A stretch of 64,000 nt of DNA from Candidatus Ribeiella danica (GTDB taxonomy: Bacteria > Chloroflexota > Chloroflexia > Chloroflexales > Roseiflexaceae). Both the position numbers and the translations under genes were made by a program. Location of the stretch: assembly GCA_016717335.1 (NCBI GenBank), contig JADKFS010000003.1:558001-622000 (forward strand). Direction: 5' to 3'. The notes under the pieces were generated by a model that worked only from the letters and a program-made list of their open reading frames with translations, made no database searches and had not been told where the DNA came from. Position 1 is the first letter of the stretch. Each line of letters opens with the position of its first letter. This document shows, in pieces, positions 17,072-27,362 of the stretch.

Positions 17072-17409
17072 GATTCGGCTCCTTTGTGCCTTACGCTGTT
17101 CCGATGAGCCTGTGTGCTCGACCGCTCACATGACCGCGGCTGCTCATCTGGCTTGAGTATAGGCATCCGGTCGTCCACAAATGCGACCTTCGGCGGTCCA
17201 GTTTCCTGGTTGCCGGAGGGCCTCTACCTTGCGGTTTAGTTGCGATTTTGCAACCGCTGGCCACCTACCGATTTAGACCGTATCCCGATTGCGACGCGCA
17301 GCGTTCTTCTATTGGGACGACCTGCGGGTGCTTGGGACTGTTGAGAATGACTTGACACAAGCAGTATGCTTTTGGCAGGGTTTGTAGCCTTGCGGTAGAG
17401 GTGGGTCAG
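17072..17409 (+). promoter_or_regulatory. Intergenic region upstream of the island, candidate promoter at 17341-17370
   Basis: No gene in these 338 bp. A GCGGTT...AACCGC inverted pair lies at about 17232-17258. TTGAGA (17341-17346), an 18-bp spacer and TATGCT (17365-17370) form a candidate sigma-70-type promoter 40 bp ahead of the HTH gene. The region is visibly less GC-rich than its surroundings and may mark the left edge of the island (inference). Confidence 0.4.
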
Positions 17410-17619
17410 ATGCGGCTTCCCGATTACGTGCAGATCAAAGAGGCGGCGGCGCTGCTGGGTGTCGCGGAAAATACGCTTCGCAACTGGGAGCGCAGCGGGA
17501 AGATCCGTGTGTATCGCCACCCGGTCAACAACTACCGCCTCTACAAGCGTGCCGATATCGTGGCCCTACTTGCAGCCATCGAGCCACGTGTCGATCCAGC
17601 GAACGAGGCTAATTCGTAG
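17410..17619 (+). CDS. Small MerR/excisionase-type helix-turn-helix protein
   Basis: A 69-aa DNA-binding protein: DYVQIKEAAALLGVAENTLRN then WERSGKIRVYRHPVNNYRLYKRADIVALL, the winged-helix arrangement of MerR/BldC/Xis domains with no effector domain. ATG 17410 is preferred to GTG 17401 because GAGGTGG precedes it. It lies 91 bp upstream of the large helicase on the same strand, so it may regulate the island or act as a recombination directionality factor. Confidence 0.8.
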   Translation: MRLPDYVQIKEAAALLGVAENTLRNWERSGKIRVYRHPVNNYRLYKRADIVALLAAIEPRVDPANEANS

Positions 17620-17710
17620 AAAATCACCACAGTTGTGGACGAAATCATCGTGTGTTGTCATCGGTATCCATATCAGGAGTTTTCGCCGACCAGACCGATG
17701 AGGTAACTCT

Positions 17711-20700
17711 GTGGACGTCTTCAAGCTCCGCCAGCACGTTATCGACGAATATGCTGAGTACACCAAGAGCTTTCTCACTATTCTCGACCCCGCTATTCAC
17801 CAGTACGTGCACCACGAACTTGATCGTGGCAAACTCTGGCCCGATGCACTGATTCAGCTCTCGCCAGCCTACGATCAGGCCAGCACTGTCGCAGATCTGG
17901 TCCAGCATCACGTGCTCCATCCGCGCTGTGCAGATATCTTTCAAGCGCCGGACCGCGATGGCACGCTGCGCTCGCTGCGCCTCTACTATCACCAGCGCCA
18001 GGCGATCGATCTCGCGCAGGCCCACAAGCACTTTGTCGTGACAACCGGCACCGGTTCCGGCAAAAGCCTGACCTATATCATCCCGATCATCAACCACGTG
18101 CTCCGCAACAACCCTGCGGCCGGCAAGGTGCGCGCGATCATCGTCTACCCGATGAATGCGCTCATCAACTCACAAGCCAAGGCGATCAAGCGCTTCCTCG
18201 AGAATCTGCCGGAGGGGCAGCGCTCGGTGACCTACGCGCGCTATACCGGTCAGGAGGGCGAGGCGCGCAAGAAGGAAATCCAGCAAAATCCGCCCCACAT
18301 CCTCCTCACCAATTACGTCATGCTCGAGTTGATGCTCACCCGGCCGGAGGAATTTACTTTTGTCGATAGCAGCACGTCCGCACTCCAATTCGTCGTGCTG
18401 GATGAGTTGCATACCTACCGAGGACGGCAGGGCGCCGACGTTGCGCTGCTGATGCGACGCCTACGCGACCGCTCGGGCAATCCTAATCTGCTGTGTATTG
18501 GCACCAGCGCGACCATGGCCAGCGGCGATTCGTCGGATGACCGGCGAGCAGCCGTGGCGGCCGTGGCCGGCAAGATCTTTGGCGTCGATCTCCCGCCAGA
18601 TCAGGTAATCGAGGAGACGCTGACGTATGCGGTGCCCCAATTCAATCAGCCGACGGATGCGCAGCTGCGCGCGGCACTCCTCAGCCCGATTCCCGAGACA
18701 CTCGAGTGGTCACGCTTCCAGCAGCATCCCTTAGCGGCCTGGATCGAGGCGACCTTCAGCCTCCGAAAAGACGCTACCGGCGCACTGCGGCGGGCCGAGC
18801 CGCGCACGCTCCAAGCCGGCGCTGAGGTATTGGCCAAGCGGACCGGCGTCGCTGTCGATACCTGCCTCACGCAGCTCCGGCACTTCTTCCAGATCGGTAG
18901 TGGCGTGCGCGACCCTGAGGGCAAGCCTGGGTTTGCCTTCAAGCTGCACCAGTTCATTTCTCAAGGTAGTGCCGTCTACAGCACGCTCCACGATGACCCA
19001 GAGCAGCGTGTGCTCACCCTGGAGGGACAACGCTATATTGCCGGCGACGACGGCGACCAGCTGCTCTTTCCGCTGGTATTCTGCCGGGAATGCGGTCAGC
19101 ACTATGCGCTGGCGGCTTACAATCGGTCAGGCCATTTCGTCGAACCACGTCAGCCGATGTCCCGTGGCGAGGATGTGGGAGAGGATGCACGATCCGGCTA
19201 TCTGTTGATTGGAAACGATGCTTGGCGTGAGGGCGACGAAGAGCTCTTGCCCGATAGCTGGTTTACGATTACCCGACGTGGCCGTTCGATTACCAAAACG
19301 TTCAAAGAGTTTGTTCCGCAGCGCCTGTATGTGCGGCCGGATGGTGCGGTGCTGAGCGCGGGCGACTCCACGACGACGCCCTGCTGGTTTCTCCCATCGC
19401 CGTTCTTGACATGTCTGCGCTGTGGCGTGGTGTACACCCGGCGCGACCGTGATGATTTCCGTAAGCTGGCACGTTTGAGCAGTGAGGGCCGGAGCACCGC
19501 GACCACACTGGTCTCAGTGAGCGCGATCGACGAAATGCGACGCTCGACGCTCGCGCCCGCCGCCCAGAAGCTGCTGAGCTTCACCGATAACCGGCAGGAC
19601 GCATCACTGCAGGCCGGCCATTTCAACGACTTTGCCAGCGTGGCCTTGCTGCGCTCGGCGATCGCGCGTGCGCTGGAGGAACAGCCTGAAACTGACCCGC
19701 TCACGCATCTCAACGTGGCACCCAAGGTCTGTCGTGCTCTTGATCTGCCCCAAGAGGCTTACGCCAAGGACGTCGGGACGTACGCCGGCGCGCGCCGGCG
19801 CAATGAGGAAGCGCTAACGGCACTGCTGGAGTACCGGATCTATGAGGATCTCCGACGCAGCTGGCGCGTGACGCAGCCGAACCTGGAGCAATGTGGCCTG
19901 TTGCACATCGACTACCTCGATCTGCATGAGCTGTGCCAGGACGATACGCCCTGGCGGAAACATACGGTGCTCGAGCAATGCACGGCTGAGCAGCGCGAGA
20001 CGACCATTCGCGCGCTCTTGGAGTATATGCGCCGTGAGCTCGCGGTTGATGCGCCGTGTCTCGATCCTGATCGGCAGAGCGAGCTGGTGCGCAAGGTCAA
20101 CGCGGCGCTGAACGAACCATGGGCGCTGGCCGAGGAGGAAAGCCGCGACCTGCGCAAGGCGACCAGCTTCGTGGTGCCGAACGATGAGCCGCTCCCGGCA
20201 TTCGGGCGCAGCCTGTCGGTCCGTAGCACGCTCGGTCGCTACCTGCGGTCGCCACAGGCCTGGCCGTGCCTCGCCGATAAACTCGACGATGACGCATATG
20301 AGCACTTGCTGGCGGTGCTCCTCGACATCCTGGTGGGCGCGAACATTCTCACCGACGTGGCCGACCGCGGGCCGCGTGCGGTGCAGATTCGGCGTGATGC
20401 GCTGCTCTGGCGGCGTGGGGACAACACGGTCCCGGGGCTGGACCCGATCCGCTCGCGCCGGATGGAAGGATTGGCACATGCCCAGCGCAAAGCGAACGCC
20501 TTCTTTCGACGATTCTACGCGCAGCCAGTTGCCAGCTTGCGTACTATTGAGGGCCGCGAGCATACCGGGCAGGTTCCACAGCAGCAGCGCGAAGTGCGCG
20601 AGGATCTCTTCCGCGATGGCAAGCTGCCGGTGCTCTTTTGTTCACCCACCATGGAGCTGGGGATCGACATCGCCGATCTCAATGTGGTCCATATGCGGAA

Positions 20701-22804
20701 TGTTCCGCCGACGCCGGCAAACTATGCCCAGCGCAGCGGGCGCGCCGGCCGCAGCGGCCAACCCGCGCTCGTGATGACCTATTGTTCGACCGGCAGCGGT
20801 CACGATCAATATTTCTTCCAACGCCCGCTGCAGATGGTCGCTGGCGCCGTCGCGCCGCCCCAGATCGATCTGGCAAACGAAGATCTCGTGCGGGCGCATG
20901 TGCATGCCATTTGGCTTGGATTCACGGGCCTTGACCTGACCCGCACCATCCTCAATCTTGTCAACACCGTAGCGCCGAAGTTTCCCCTGCGCGATGAAAC
21001 GCAGGCCCAGCTCCAGCTCGCGCCCGCGCATGCAGCCGCATGCCTGGCCGCTTCCCGGCGCATCCTAGCCGCCTGTCAGCCGGATCTTCAGACCACAACC
21101 TGGTTCGACGACGACTGGCTGACCAAGACTCTCGACGACGCTGCGGCGGCGTTCGAGCGGGCATTTGAGCGCTGGCGCGAGCTGTACCAATCCGCCGACG
21201 CCCAGCTGCTCGACGCGCGGCAAACGATCGATATCTCGCATCAAAAACAGCTCTCACGCGACGAGGTCGAGGAGGCGCGCCGGCGCCAGGATGAGGCGCT
21301 GCGCCAGAAGGATCTGTTGTGTAACAACACGACCCGCAGCCAAGGCGACTCCGATTTCTATCCCTACCGCTATCTCGCGAGTGAAGGCTTTCTGCCCGGC
21401 TACAATTTCCCGCGGCTGCCCGTGCGCGCCTTCCTGCCAACCGAGCGCGGCGAGGGCACCTTCCTGGCACGGCCACGCTTCCTGGCAATCACCGAGTTCG
21501 GGCCGCAGAATATTGTCTACCACGAGGGGCGCAAGTACCGCATTGTGCGGACCATGCTGCCGGCCGGTGATGCCCAGGCCCGCCTCCTGCGCGCCAAGAT
21601 CTGCCGGGCGTGCGGGTATTTTCATGAAGGGACCAGCACCGATGTGTGCGAGCAATGCCACGCCGTGCTCGATACCCGCGCCGCGCAAACGCTCCAGAAC
21701 CTGTTCGAGATGACGACAGTGACCGCCCAGCGGGTCGACCGGATTACCTGCGAAGAGGAAGAGCGTGTGCGCGAGGGTTTTACGGTCAAGACCCACTACC
21801 AGTTTTCGCGCGACCAAGCTGGCCTGCGCCGAGTTGACGCCGAAACGAGCGGCGACGGCACGCCGATACAGATCTGCTACGGCCCAGCCGCAACCATTTG
21901 GCGCCTCAATCATGGCTGGCGACGGGCCAAGCAGGAAGGCTTCTCGCTCGACCTCCGGCGGGGCGTGTGGGGCCGCCAGCCCGACGTCGAAGAGCCCGGT
22001 GAACCAGAGCCTGGCAGCTCGAATAGCGTGCGTCAGGGTATCCGGCTGGTCGTCCGCGACACGCGCAACCTACTGATTGTCTTGCCACCACCCGAGGTGA
22101 GCGCAAACGCCGAGGTGATGGCGAGCCTCCAGTATGCGCTGCAGCGTGGGATCGAGGCGGTCTTCCAGCTGGAAGAGCAAGAGCTGAGCTCCGAGCGGCT
22201 TGGCGAGGGCGCGCGTTGCCGGATTATCTATTGGGAGCCGTCGGAAGGCGGTGCGGGCGTGCTGCGGCGGCTGGTCGAAGAGCCGGACGCGCTGGCCCGT
22301 GTCGCGCGCGAAGCGCTGGCCATCTGCCATTTCAATCCCGATACCGGCGCTGAGGCGCCCGATAAGGTTGGCGAGTGCGCGCGCGCGTGCTACCGCTGTC
22401 TGCTTTCGTACAGCAATCAGCCCGACCATAGCGTGCTGAACCGGCGCGCCGTACGCGATCTGCTGGTCGAGCTGGCACAGGTACGTGTTCGCCATACGGG
22501 CGGAAACGGGTCGACCAGCGCTGCAGGGTTCGATCAGGATATTCCGCCAGCGGTGCGGCAGGTTCTTGCGTATATCACTGCCCAAGGCGGGCGCGAACCC
22601 GATGCAATACTCCCTGAGAAAGCAGGACACCAGCCGCATTTGTTTTACGCCCCAGCGACCTGTGTCCTGTGCGCCGCACCAGAGGAACGCCTCGACACCA
22701 TGCGGAGCGACCTTGAGGACGCCGGATATGTCGTGGTGACGGTGGATGCCGATCATGATTTGGAGTCACAGCTTGCGCAGTTTCATTTCTGGAAGAGAAC
22801 GTAA
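17711..22804 (+). CDS. DEAD-family helicase with C-terminal DUF1998 domain (DISARM/Druantia-like defence helicase)
   Basis: A 1697-aa protein. RecA1: TTGTGSGKSLTY Walker A (around residue 112) and VLDELHTY box (around 230). Mid-protein zinc-type Cys pairs CRECG (around 457) and CLRCG are followed by LSFTDNRQDASLQAGHF (around 620), the start of the second half. Motif V/VI is SPTMELGIDIADLNVVHMRN / AQRSGRAGRSGQ (around 1006). A CRACG...CEQCH pair follows, and a DUF1998 module ends ECARACYRCLLSY (around 1555). The last 60 residues (HLFYAPATCVLC ... GYVVVTVDADHDLESQ) resemble the degraded endonuclease-like tail of MrfA-type helicases. GTG start. One-base stop/start overlap (TAATG) with the SNF2 gene. 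DISARM DrmA+DrmB, Druantia DruE and MrfA share these parts; gene context favours DISARM-like. Confidence 0.85.
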   Translation: MDVFKLRQHVIDEYAEYTKSFLTILDPAIHQYVHHELDRGKLWPDALIQLSPAYDQASTVADLVQHHVLHPRCADIFQAPDRDGTLRSLRLYYHQRQAIDLAQAHKHFVVTTGTGSGKSLTYIIPIINHVLRNNPAAGKVRAIIVYPMNALINSQAKAIKRFLENLPEGQRSVTYARYTGQEGEARKKEIQQNPPHILLTNYVMLELMLTRPEEFTFVDSSTSALQFVVLDELHTYRGRQGADVALLMRRLRDRSGNPNLLCIGTSATMASGDSSDDRRAAVAAVAGKIFGVDLPPDQVIEETLTYAVPQFNQPTDAQLRAALLSPIPETLEWSRFQQHPLAAWIEATFSLRKDATGALRRAEPRTLQAGAEVLAKRTGVAVDTCLTQLRHFFQIGSGVRDPEGKPGFAFKLHQFISQGSAVYSTLHDDPEQRVLTLEGQRYIAGDDGDQLLFPLVFCRECGQHYALAAYNRSGHFVEPRQPMSRGEDVGEDARSGYLLIGNDAWREGDEELLPDSWFTITRRGRSITKTFKEFVPQRLYVRPDGAVLSAGDSTTTPCWFLPSPFLTCLRCGVVYTRRDRDDFRKLARLSSEGRSTATTLVSVSAIDEMRRSTLAPAAQKLLSFTDNRQDASLQAGHFNDFASVALLRSAIARALEEQPETDPLTHLNVAPKVCRALDLPQEAYAKDVGTYAGARRRNEEALTALLEYRIYEDLRRSWRVTQPNLEQCGLLHIDYLDLHELCQDDTPWRKHTVLEQCTAEQRETTIRALLEYMRRELAVDAPCLDPDRQSELVRKVNAALNEPWALAEEESRDLRKATSFVVPNDEPLPAFGRSLSVRSTLGRYLRSPQAWPCLADKLDDDAYEHLLAVLLDILVGANILTDVADRGPRAVQIRRDALLWRRGDNTVPGLDPIRSRRMEGLAHAQRKANAFFRRFYAQPVASLRTIEGREHTGQVPQQQREVREDLFRDGKLPVLFCSPTMELGIDIADLNVVHMRNVPPTPANYAQRSGRAGRSGQPALVMTYCSTGSGHDQYFFQRPLQMVAGAVAPPQIDLANEDLVRAHVHAIWLGFTGLDLTRTILNLVNTVAPKFPLRDETQAQLQLAPAHAAACLAASRRILAACQPDLQTTTWFDDDWLTKTLDDAAAAFERAFERWRELYQSADAQLLDARQTIDISHQKQLSRDEVEEARRRQDEALRQKDLLCNNTTRSQGDSDFYPYRYLASEGFLPGYNFPRLPVRAFLPTERGEGTFLARPRFLAITEFGPQNIVYHEGRKYRIVRTMLPAGDAQARLLRAKICRACGYFHEGTSTDVCEQCHAVLDTRAAQTLQNLFEMTTVTAQRVDRITCEEEERVREGFTVKTHYQFSRDQAGLRRVDAETSGDGTPIQICYGPAATIWRLNHGWRRAKQEGFSLDLRRGVWGRQPDVEEPGEPEPGSSNSVRQGIRLVVRDTRNLLIVLPPPEVSANAEVMASLQYALQRGIEAVFQLEEQELSSERLGEGARCRIIYWEPSEGGAGVLRRLVEEPDALARVAREALAICHFNPDTGAEAPDKVGECARACYRCLLSYSNQPDHSVLNRRAVRDLLVELAQVRVRHTGGNGSTSAAGFDQDIPPAVRQVLAYITAQGGREPDAILPEKAGHQPHLFYAPATCVLCAAPEERLDTMRSDLEDAGYVVVTVDADHDLESQLAQFHFWKRT

Positions 22805-25770
22805 TGTCGAACTATGAAATCGGCTCCCTTGTTCGCTGTCGCGAGCGCGAGTGGATCGTGCTCCCCTCCGAGCGGGACGATGTGCTCATGCTGCGCCCGA
22901 TCGGCGGCACGGAGGCCGAGGTATGCGGCATCTATCTGCCGATTGAGGGCAGCAGCGTTACACCGGCGCAGTTCGCGCCGCCGGTGCCACAAGCGGCGGC
23001 CGACTTTGTCTCCGGCCAGCTCCTGCGAGATGCTGCGCGCCTGAGCCTGCGCAGCGGCGCCGGTCCGTTCCGCTCGCTGGGGCGCCTGGGCGTGCGGCCG
23101 CGCCCCTACCAGCTGGTGCCGCTGATCATGGCCCTGCGGCTCGATCCGATCAGGCTGCTGATCGCCGACGATGTTGGGATTGGCAAGACGATCGAGGCGG
23201 CCCTGATCGCGCGTGAACTGCTCGACCGTGGCGAAGTTCGCCGCCTCACGGTGCTCTGCCCGCCCCACCTGTGCGATCAATGGCAGCGCGAGCTGGCGGA
23301 GAAATTCGCGATCGACGCGGTGGTGGTCCGCTCCAGCACAGCGGCTGGCCTGGAGCGCGTGCTGCCGCGCGGCGACGTGAGCATCTTCGAATACTTCCCA
23401 TTTACGATCGCGAGCATCGACTATGTAAAGAGTGACCGGCGACGGGATAGCTTCCTGCGGACCTGCCCCGAGCTGGTAATCGTCGACGAGGCCCACACCG
23501 CCACGCAATCCAGCAGCCGTGGCGCGGCCCAGCAGCAGCGCTATGAGCTGGTGCGCGATCTGGCAGCGAAAGCCGATCGACATGTGCTGCTCCTGACGGC
23601 GACTCCACACAGTGGCATCGAGGACGCGTTCCGCTCGCTGCTCGGGCTTCTCGCGCCGCGCTTCACGCGCGTGGATGTGAATCATCTCGGCGAGAGCGAG
23701 CGCGACGAGCTGGCGCGCCATTTCGTACAGCGCCGCCGCGCCGACGTGCAGCACTGGATCGGCGAGGATGATGTGACGCCATTCCCCGCGCGCGAATCGG
23801 CGGAAGTGACTTATACGCTAACCCGCTCAGCGCAGTACCGCAAACTGTTCGATGATGTCTACGCCTTCGCACGAGAAATGGTGCGCGACACCGAGAGTGC
23901 AGCCGCGCGCACGCCCTGGCGCGCGCGCGTGCGCTACTGGGCCGCGCTCGCCTTATTGCGCTGCGTGATGAGCAGCCCAGCCGCGGCTGAGACGGCGCTG
24001 CTCGCGCGGCTGGGCGATCGGCAGGCGGCTGGTAATGTTACCAGCTCGGACGAGGGCTTGTTGACTGACGAGCTGTTTAGCAGCTATGTCTATGATGTGA
24101 CCGAACACGAATCTGCGCACGATCTTGAGCCGACACAGGTGGTCGAGGCGGGCAGCGACGCGAACGAGCGCGCCCGGCTGCGCCGATTTGCGGCCCGGGC
24201 CGCTGAGCTGCGTGGCGCGAACGACCCCAAGCTGATCGAGCTGCAGGAGTTGGTCGAGGGTCTGCTGCGCGACGGGTTCAATCCAATCGTCTACTGCCGG
24301 TATATCGCAACCGCCAACTACGTCGCCCAGGAGCTGGCCGGCCGGGTGAAAGGCTACGGCGAGGATTTGCGCGTGCTGGCGGTGACCGGCGAGCGGTCGG
24401 AAGAGGAGCGCGAGGCGCTGATTGCCGAGCTGAGCCGCAGCCCACGCCGGGTGCTGGTCGCAACCGACTGCCTCAGCGAGGGCATTAACCTGCAGGAGCC
24501 GTTTGACGCGGTCGTCCACTACGATTTGCCCTGGAACCCGAATCGCCTGGAGCAGCGCGAGGGGCGCGTTGACCGCTACGGTCAGCGCGCGCCGCGGGTG
24601 CGCACGGCGTTACTGTATGGCCGCGACAACCCGATGGACGAGGCGGTCATGCAGGTGCTGCTGCGCAAGGCGGTCAGCATCCATCGTACGCTGGGCATTA
24701 GCGTGCCGTTGCCGGTCGACGGCGGCACGCTCGTTGAGGCGCTGGTAACCACGCTGTTCCAGCGTGGGCCGGAGCAGCTCTCGCTGTTCGACACCGAGCA
24801 GCAGACCGCGCTCCTGGCGTCGGAAAACGAGATCCAACGCGTCGAGCGCGCCTGGGACGCGGCGACCGAGCGTGAAAAGGAAAGCCGCACGCGCTTCGCA
24901 CAGCGCCGGATCAAGCCCACCGAGGTCGCGCGCGAGCTGGAAGAGAGCGACGCGGTGCTGGGCGATGCCGCCACCGTCGAGCGCTTTGTCCGCTCGGCGA
25001 TCGAGCGCCTTGGGGCGCCTCTCATTTCTATTCGCCCCGCCAGTACTGATCGACGAACGGCGGCGGTGTGGCAGGCTGACCTAGGCCCGCTCCCGGCCGC
25101 CATACGCGAGCGAGTCGATGGCACGCCCGGCGGGCTGCTCGCGCCGCCGCGCCGGCGCGGCCAGCGCGAGGCTGGCGGGCCGCTGATTGCGTTTGATACC
25201 CCCACGCCGGAGGGCGTTACCAGTATCGGGCGGAACCACCCGCTGACGGCCGCGCTGGCCGACTACCTGCTGGAGACCGCGCTTGCGCCGGATGATGGCG
25301 TGCCGGCCGCGGCCCGCTGCGGGCTGATCCGTACCAAGGCGATCGACAAGCGCACGACGCTGCTCTTGCTGCGCGTGCGGATGTTGATCGAGACCGTAAA
25401 ACGCCGCGCGGACGAGCCTGGCGCCAATCCTCCCCTGTTCGCTGAGGAGTTGGTGGTCTGCGGCTATGCTGGCCGCGCCGGCGCGCTGCACTGGCTCGAC
25501 GAGCGTCAGGCGCTCGATCTCTTGGAGCAAGCCCAGCCGGGCGCGAATGTGACCGCCGAAGAGCGCACGCTGGGTATTCAGAGTGTGCTCGATCAGCTTG
25601 GGACGATCGGGGACGAGCTGAACGCCATGGCTGAGCGACGCGCCGAGCGTCTGAAAGAGGCGCACCAGCGCGTGCGCAGCGCCACCAGCGGCAGGCGTGT
25701 GACGGTCCGGCCGCACCTGCCGCCGGACCTGCTAGGCGTGTATGTGCTGCTACCGGTAATCCAGGGATAA
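22804..25770 (+). CDS. SNF2-family helicase (DISARM DrmD-like)
   Basis: A 988-aa SNF2/RapA-type DNA translocase. Walker A is ADDVGIGKTIEA (around residue 121), Walker B VIVDEAHT (around 228), motif III LLTATPHSG (around 263). The C-terminal helicase half has VLVATDCLSEGINLQEPFD and LPWNPNRLEQREGRVDRYGQ (around 550-595). A roughly 390-residue C-terminal extension with coiled-coil character (ERVERAWDAATEREKESRTR region) follows. It is translationally coupled to the DUF1998 helicase and ends 15 bp before the methyltransferase. In class 1 DISARM a SNF2 protein of this size sits beside the adenine methyltransferase. Confidence 0.87.
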   Translation: MSNYEIGSLVRCREREWIVLPSERDDVLMLRPIGGTEAEVCGIYLPIEGSSVTPAQFAPPVPQAAADFVSGQLLRDAARLSLRSGAGPFRSLGRLGVRPRPYQLVPLIMALRLDPIRLLIADDVGIGKTIEAALIARELLDRGEVRRLTVLCPPHLCDQWQRELAEKFAIDAVVVRSSTAAGLERVLPRGDVSIFEYFPFTIASIDYVKSDRRRDSFLRTCPELVIVDEAHTATQSSSRGAAQQQRYELVRDLAAKADRHVLLLTATPHSGIEDAFRSLLGLLAPRFTRVDVNHLGESERDELARHFVQRRRADVQHWIGEDDVTPFPARESAEVTYTLTRSAQYRKLFDDVYAFAREMVRDTESAAARTPWRARVRYWAALALLRCVMSSPAAAETALLARLGDRQAAGNVTSSDEGLLTDELFSSYVYDVTEHESAHDLEPTQVVEAGSDANERARLRRFAARAAELRGANDPKLIELQELVEGLLRDGFNPIVYCRYIATANYVAQELAGRVKGYGEDLRVLAVTGERSEEEREALIAELSRSPRRVLVATDCLSEGINLQEPFDAVVHYDLPWNPNRLEQREGRVDRYGQRAPRVRTALLYGRDNPMDEAVMQVLLRKAVSIHRTLGISVPLPVDGGTLVEALVTTLFQRGPEQLSLFDTEQQTALLASENEIQRVERAWDAATEREKESRTRFAQRRIKPTEVARELEESDAVLGDAATVERFVRSAIERLGAPLISIRPASTDRRTAAVWQADLGPLPAAIRERVDGTPGGLLAPPRRRGQREAGGPLIAFDTPTPEGVTSIGRNHPLTAALADYLLETALAPDDGVPAAARCGLIRTKAIDKRTTLLLLRVRMLIETVKRRADEPGANPPLFAEELVVCGYAGRAGALHWLDERQALDLLEQAQPGANVTAEERTLGIQSVLDQLGTIGDELNAMAERRAERLKEAHQRVRSATSGRRVTVRPHLPPDLLGVYVLLPVIQG

Positions 25771-25785
25771 TAGAACGAGACACTT

Positions 25786-27303
25786 ATGCCCTACACCACT
25801 ATCACAACCGAGGGCGGGCTGCTGCCCATCGATATATTGGACGCCATCGCCAGCGAGGAACTGCCCGGCCAGCGCGCCGAGGACTTCGGCCTGGAGAAGA
25901 GCCGGCGCCTGGGCGACGAGATCGCCGCGGCCTGGGGCGATATGCGCGTCTTCTGGGATGCCTTTCAGCGCGGCCTGCGGCGCCTGCGCGAGAGCGACCC
26001 GGCGACGTCGATCACGCGCGAGCAGTGGATGATCCCGTTTCTGCGCGCGCTCGGCTATGAGCTGAAGTACCTGCCATCCGCCGCGGTGGTCGAGGGCCGC
26101 ACCTACGCGATCTCGCACCGCGCCGGCCAGCACGACGATGCGCCGCCCGTGCACATCGAGGGCATCCGCACCAGCCTGGACGCTCGCCCTCCCACCGGCC
26201 GGCCGCGGCTTTCGCCGCACGCGCTGGTGCAGGAGTACCTCAACAGCACCGAGCATGTCTGGGGCATTGTGACCAACGGCGAGCGGCTGCGCCTGCTGCG
26301 CGACTCGTCGCGGATGACTCGCCCGGCCTACGTCGAGTTCGACCTGCGCGCGATGCTGGAGGGCGAGAAGTTCAGCGAGTTCGCGCTGCTGTACCGGCTG
26401 CTGCACCGCTCGCGCCTGCCGCACAGCCTGGAGGATGCGACCACATGCCTGCTGGAGCGCTACCACCAGCAGGCGGTCGAGGCTGGCGGGCGCGTGCGCG
26501 AGAAGCTGCGCGACGGCGTCGAGCAGGCGCTCCGGCTGCTGGGCAATGGCCTCCTCCAACATCCCACGAACACCGCCTTACGCGCGAAGCTGGCTGCCGG
26601 CGCGATCACGCCGCTTGACTTCTACCGCCAGCTGCTGCGGCTGGTCTATCGCCTGCTGTTCCTGATGGTCGCCGAGGAGCGCAACCTGATCGCCGCCGAA
26701 GATCATGCGTCCGACCTGCTGTCGCCGCTGAGCTACCGCCCCTCGGCCAACGATCGGCTGGAGATCTACCGGCAGCACTACAGTATCGGGCGCTTGCGCC
26801 GGATGGCCGAGCAGCGGGGCGTCGGGCGCGGCCCCTACGACGACCTGTGGCTCGGGTTGATGCAGACCTTCCAGCTCCTCGAAGGCAGCGACGAACAGCG
26901 CCCGCGCACGCTGGGCCTGGCGCCGCTTGACGGCGATCTGTTCAGCCAGGCTGCCTGCGAGCACCTGACCGAAGGCACGCGCATGCGCAATGCCGACCTG
27001 CTCCAGGCGATCGGCAAGCTCTCGCTCTACCACGAGAAGGCGAGCCGCACGCTGCGCCGCGTCAACTATGCCGCGCTCGACGTCGAGGAGCTGGGCAGCG
27101 TCTACGAGAGCCTGCTCGACTTCCGCCCGCTGGTTCGCGTTGAAACGTCTGAACGTTCGAACGCTTCAACGTTTGAGCTTGTGACCGGCACCGAGCGCAA
27201 GACCACCGGCAGCTACTACACCCGCCCCGAGCTGGTCCACGAGCTGATCAAGAGCGCGCTGGAGCCGGTGATCGAGGAGCGGCTGCGAACGCCGACAAGG
27301 TGA
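25786..27303 (+). CDS. N-terminal part of Eco57I-type N6-adenine methyltransferase (split gene)
   Basis: A 505-aa product. An N-terminal region with RITREQWMIPFLRALGYEL-like start and EYLNSTEHVWGIVTNGERLRLLRD is typical of large type IIG/BREX/DISARM methylases. It reaches RKTTGSYYTRPELVHELIK, the segment that normally leads into SAM motif I, then stops in an octamer repeat. SAM motif I and NPPW are in the next frame, so this product alone cannot methylate. A second small repeat (27139-27178, GAACGTTC type) is read in frame as ETSERSNASTFE. Confidence 0.82.
   Translation: MPYTTITTEGGLLPIDILDAIASEELPGQRAEDFGLEKSRRLGDEIAAAWGDMRVFWDAFQRGLRRLRESDPATSITREQWMIPFLRALGYELKYLPSAAVVEGRTYAISHRAGQHDDAPPVHIEGIRTSLDARPPTGRPRLSPHALVQEYLNSTEHVWGIVTNGERLRLLRDSSRMTRPAYVEFDLRAMLEGEKFSEFALLYRLLHRSRLPHSLEDATTCLLERYHQQAVEAGGRVREKLRDGVEQALRLLGNGLLQHPTNTALRAKLAAGAITPLDFYRQLLRLVYRLLFLMVAEERNLIAAEDHASDLLSPLSYRPSANDRLEIYRQHYSIGRLRRMAEQRGVGRGPYDDLWLGLMQTFQLLEGSDEQRPRTLGLAPLDGDLFSQAACEHLTEGTRMRNADLLQAIGKLSLYHEKASRTLRRVNYAALDVEELGSVYESLLDFRPLVRVETSERSNASTFELVTGTERKTTGSYYTRPELVHELIKSALEPVIEERLRTPTR
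27139..27178. repeat. GAACGTTC-type octamer repeat inside methyltransferase gene
   Basis: GAACGTTCGAACG is flanked by degenerate copies GTTGAAACGT and CAACGTTT. It is translated in frame. The same family occurs at 28152-28194 and 60355-60403. Confidence 0.75.
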
Positions 27304-27362
27304 CAAGGCGACAAGGTGACAAGGTGACAGGTTCGATCGGCACGAGCGTCACCCCCTCACCG
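27294..27362. repeat. GTGACAAG octamer element splitting the methyltransferase gene
   Basis: Four 8-bp units GACAAGGT/GACAAGGC plus a partial unit, a 16-bp spacer, then the inverted arm GTCACCCCCTCACC. The same family occurs at 55642-55716 and 57190-57266. The first unit supplies the TGA that ends the upstream ORF and the GTG that starts the downstream one. Confidence 0.9.
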
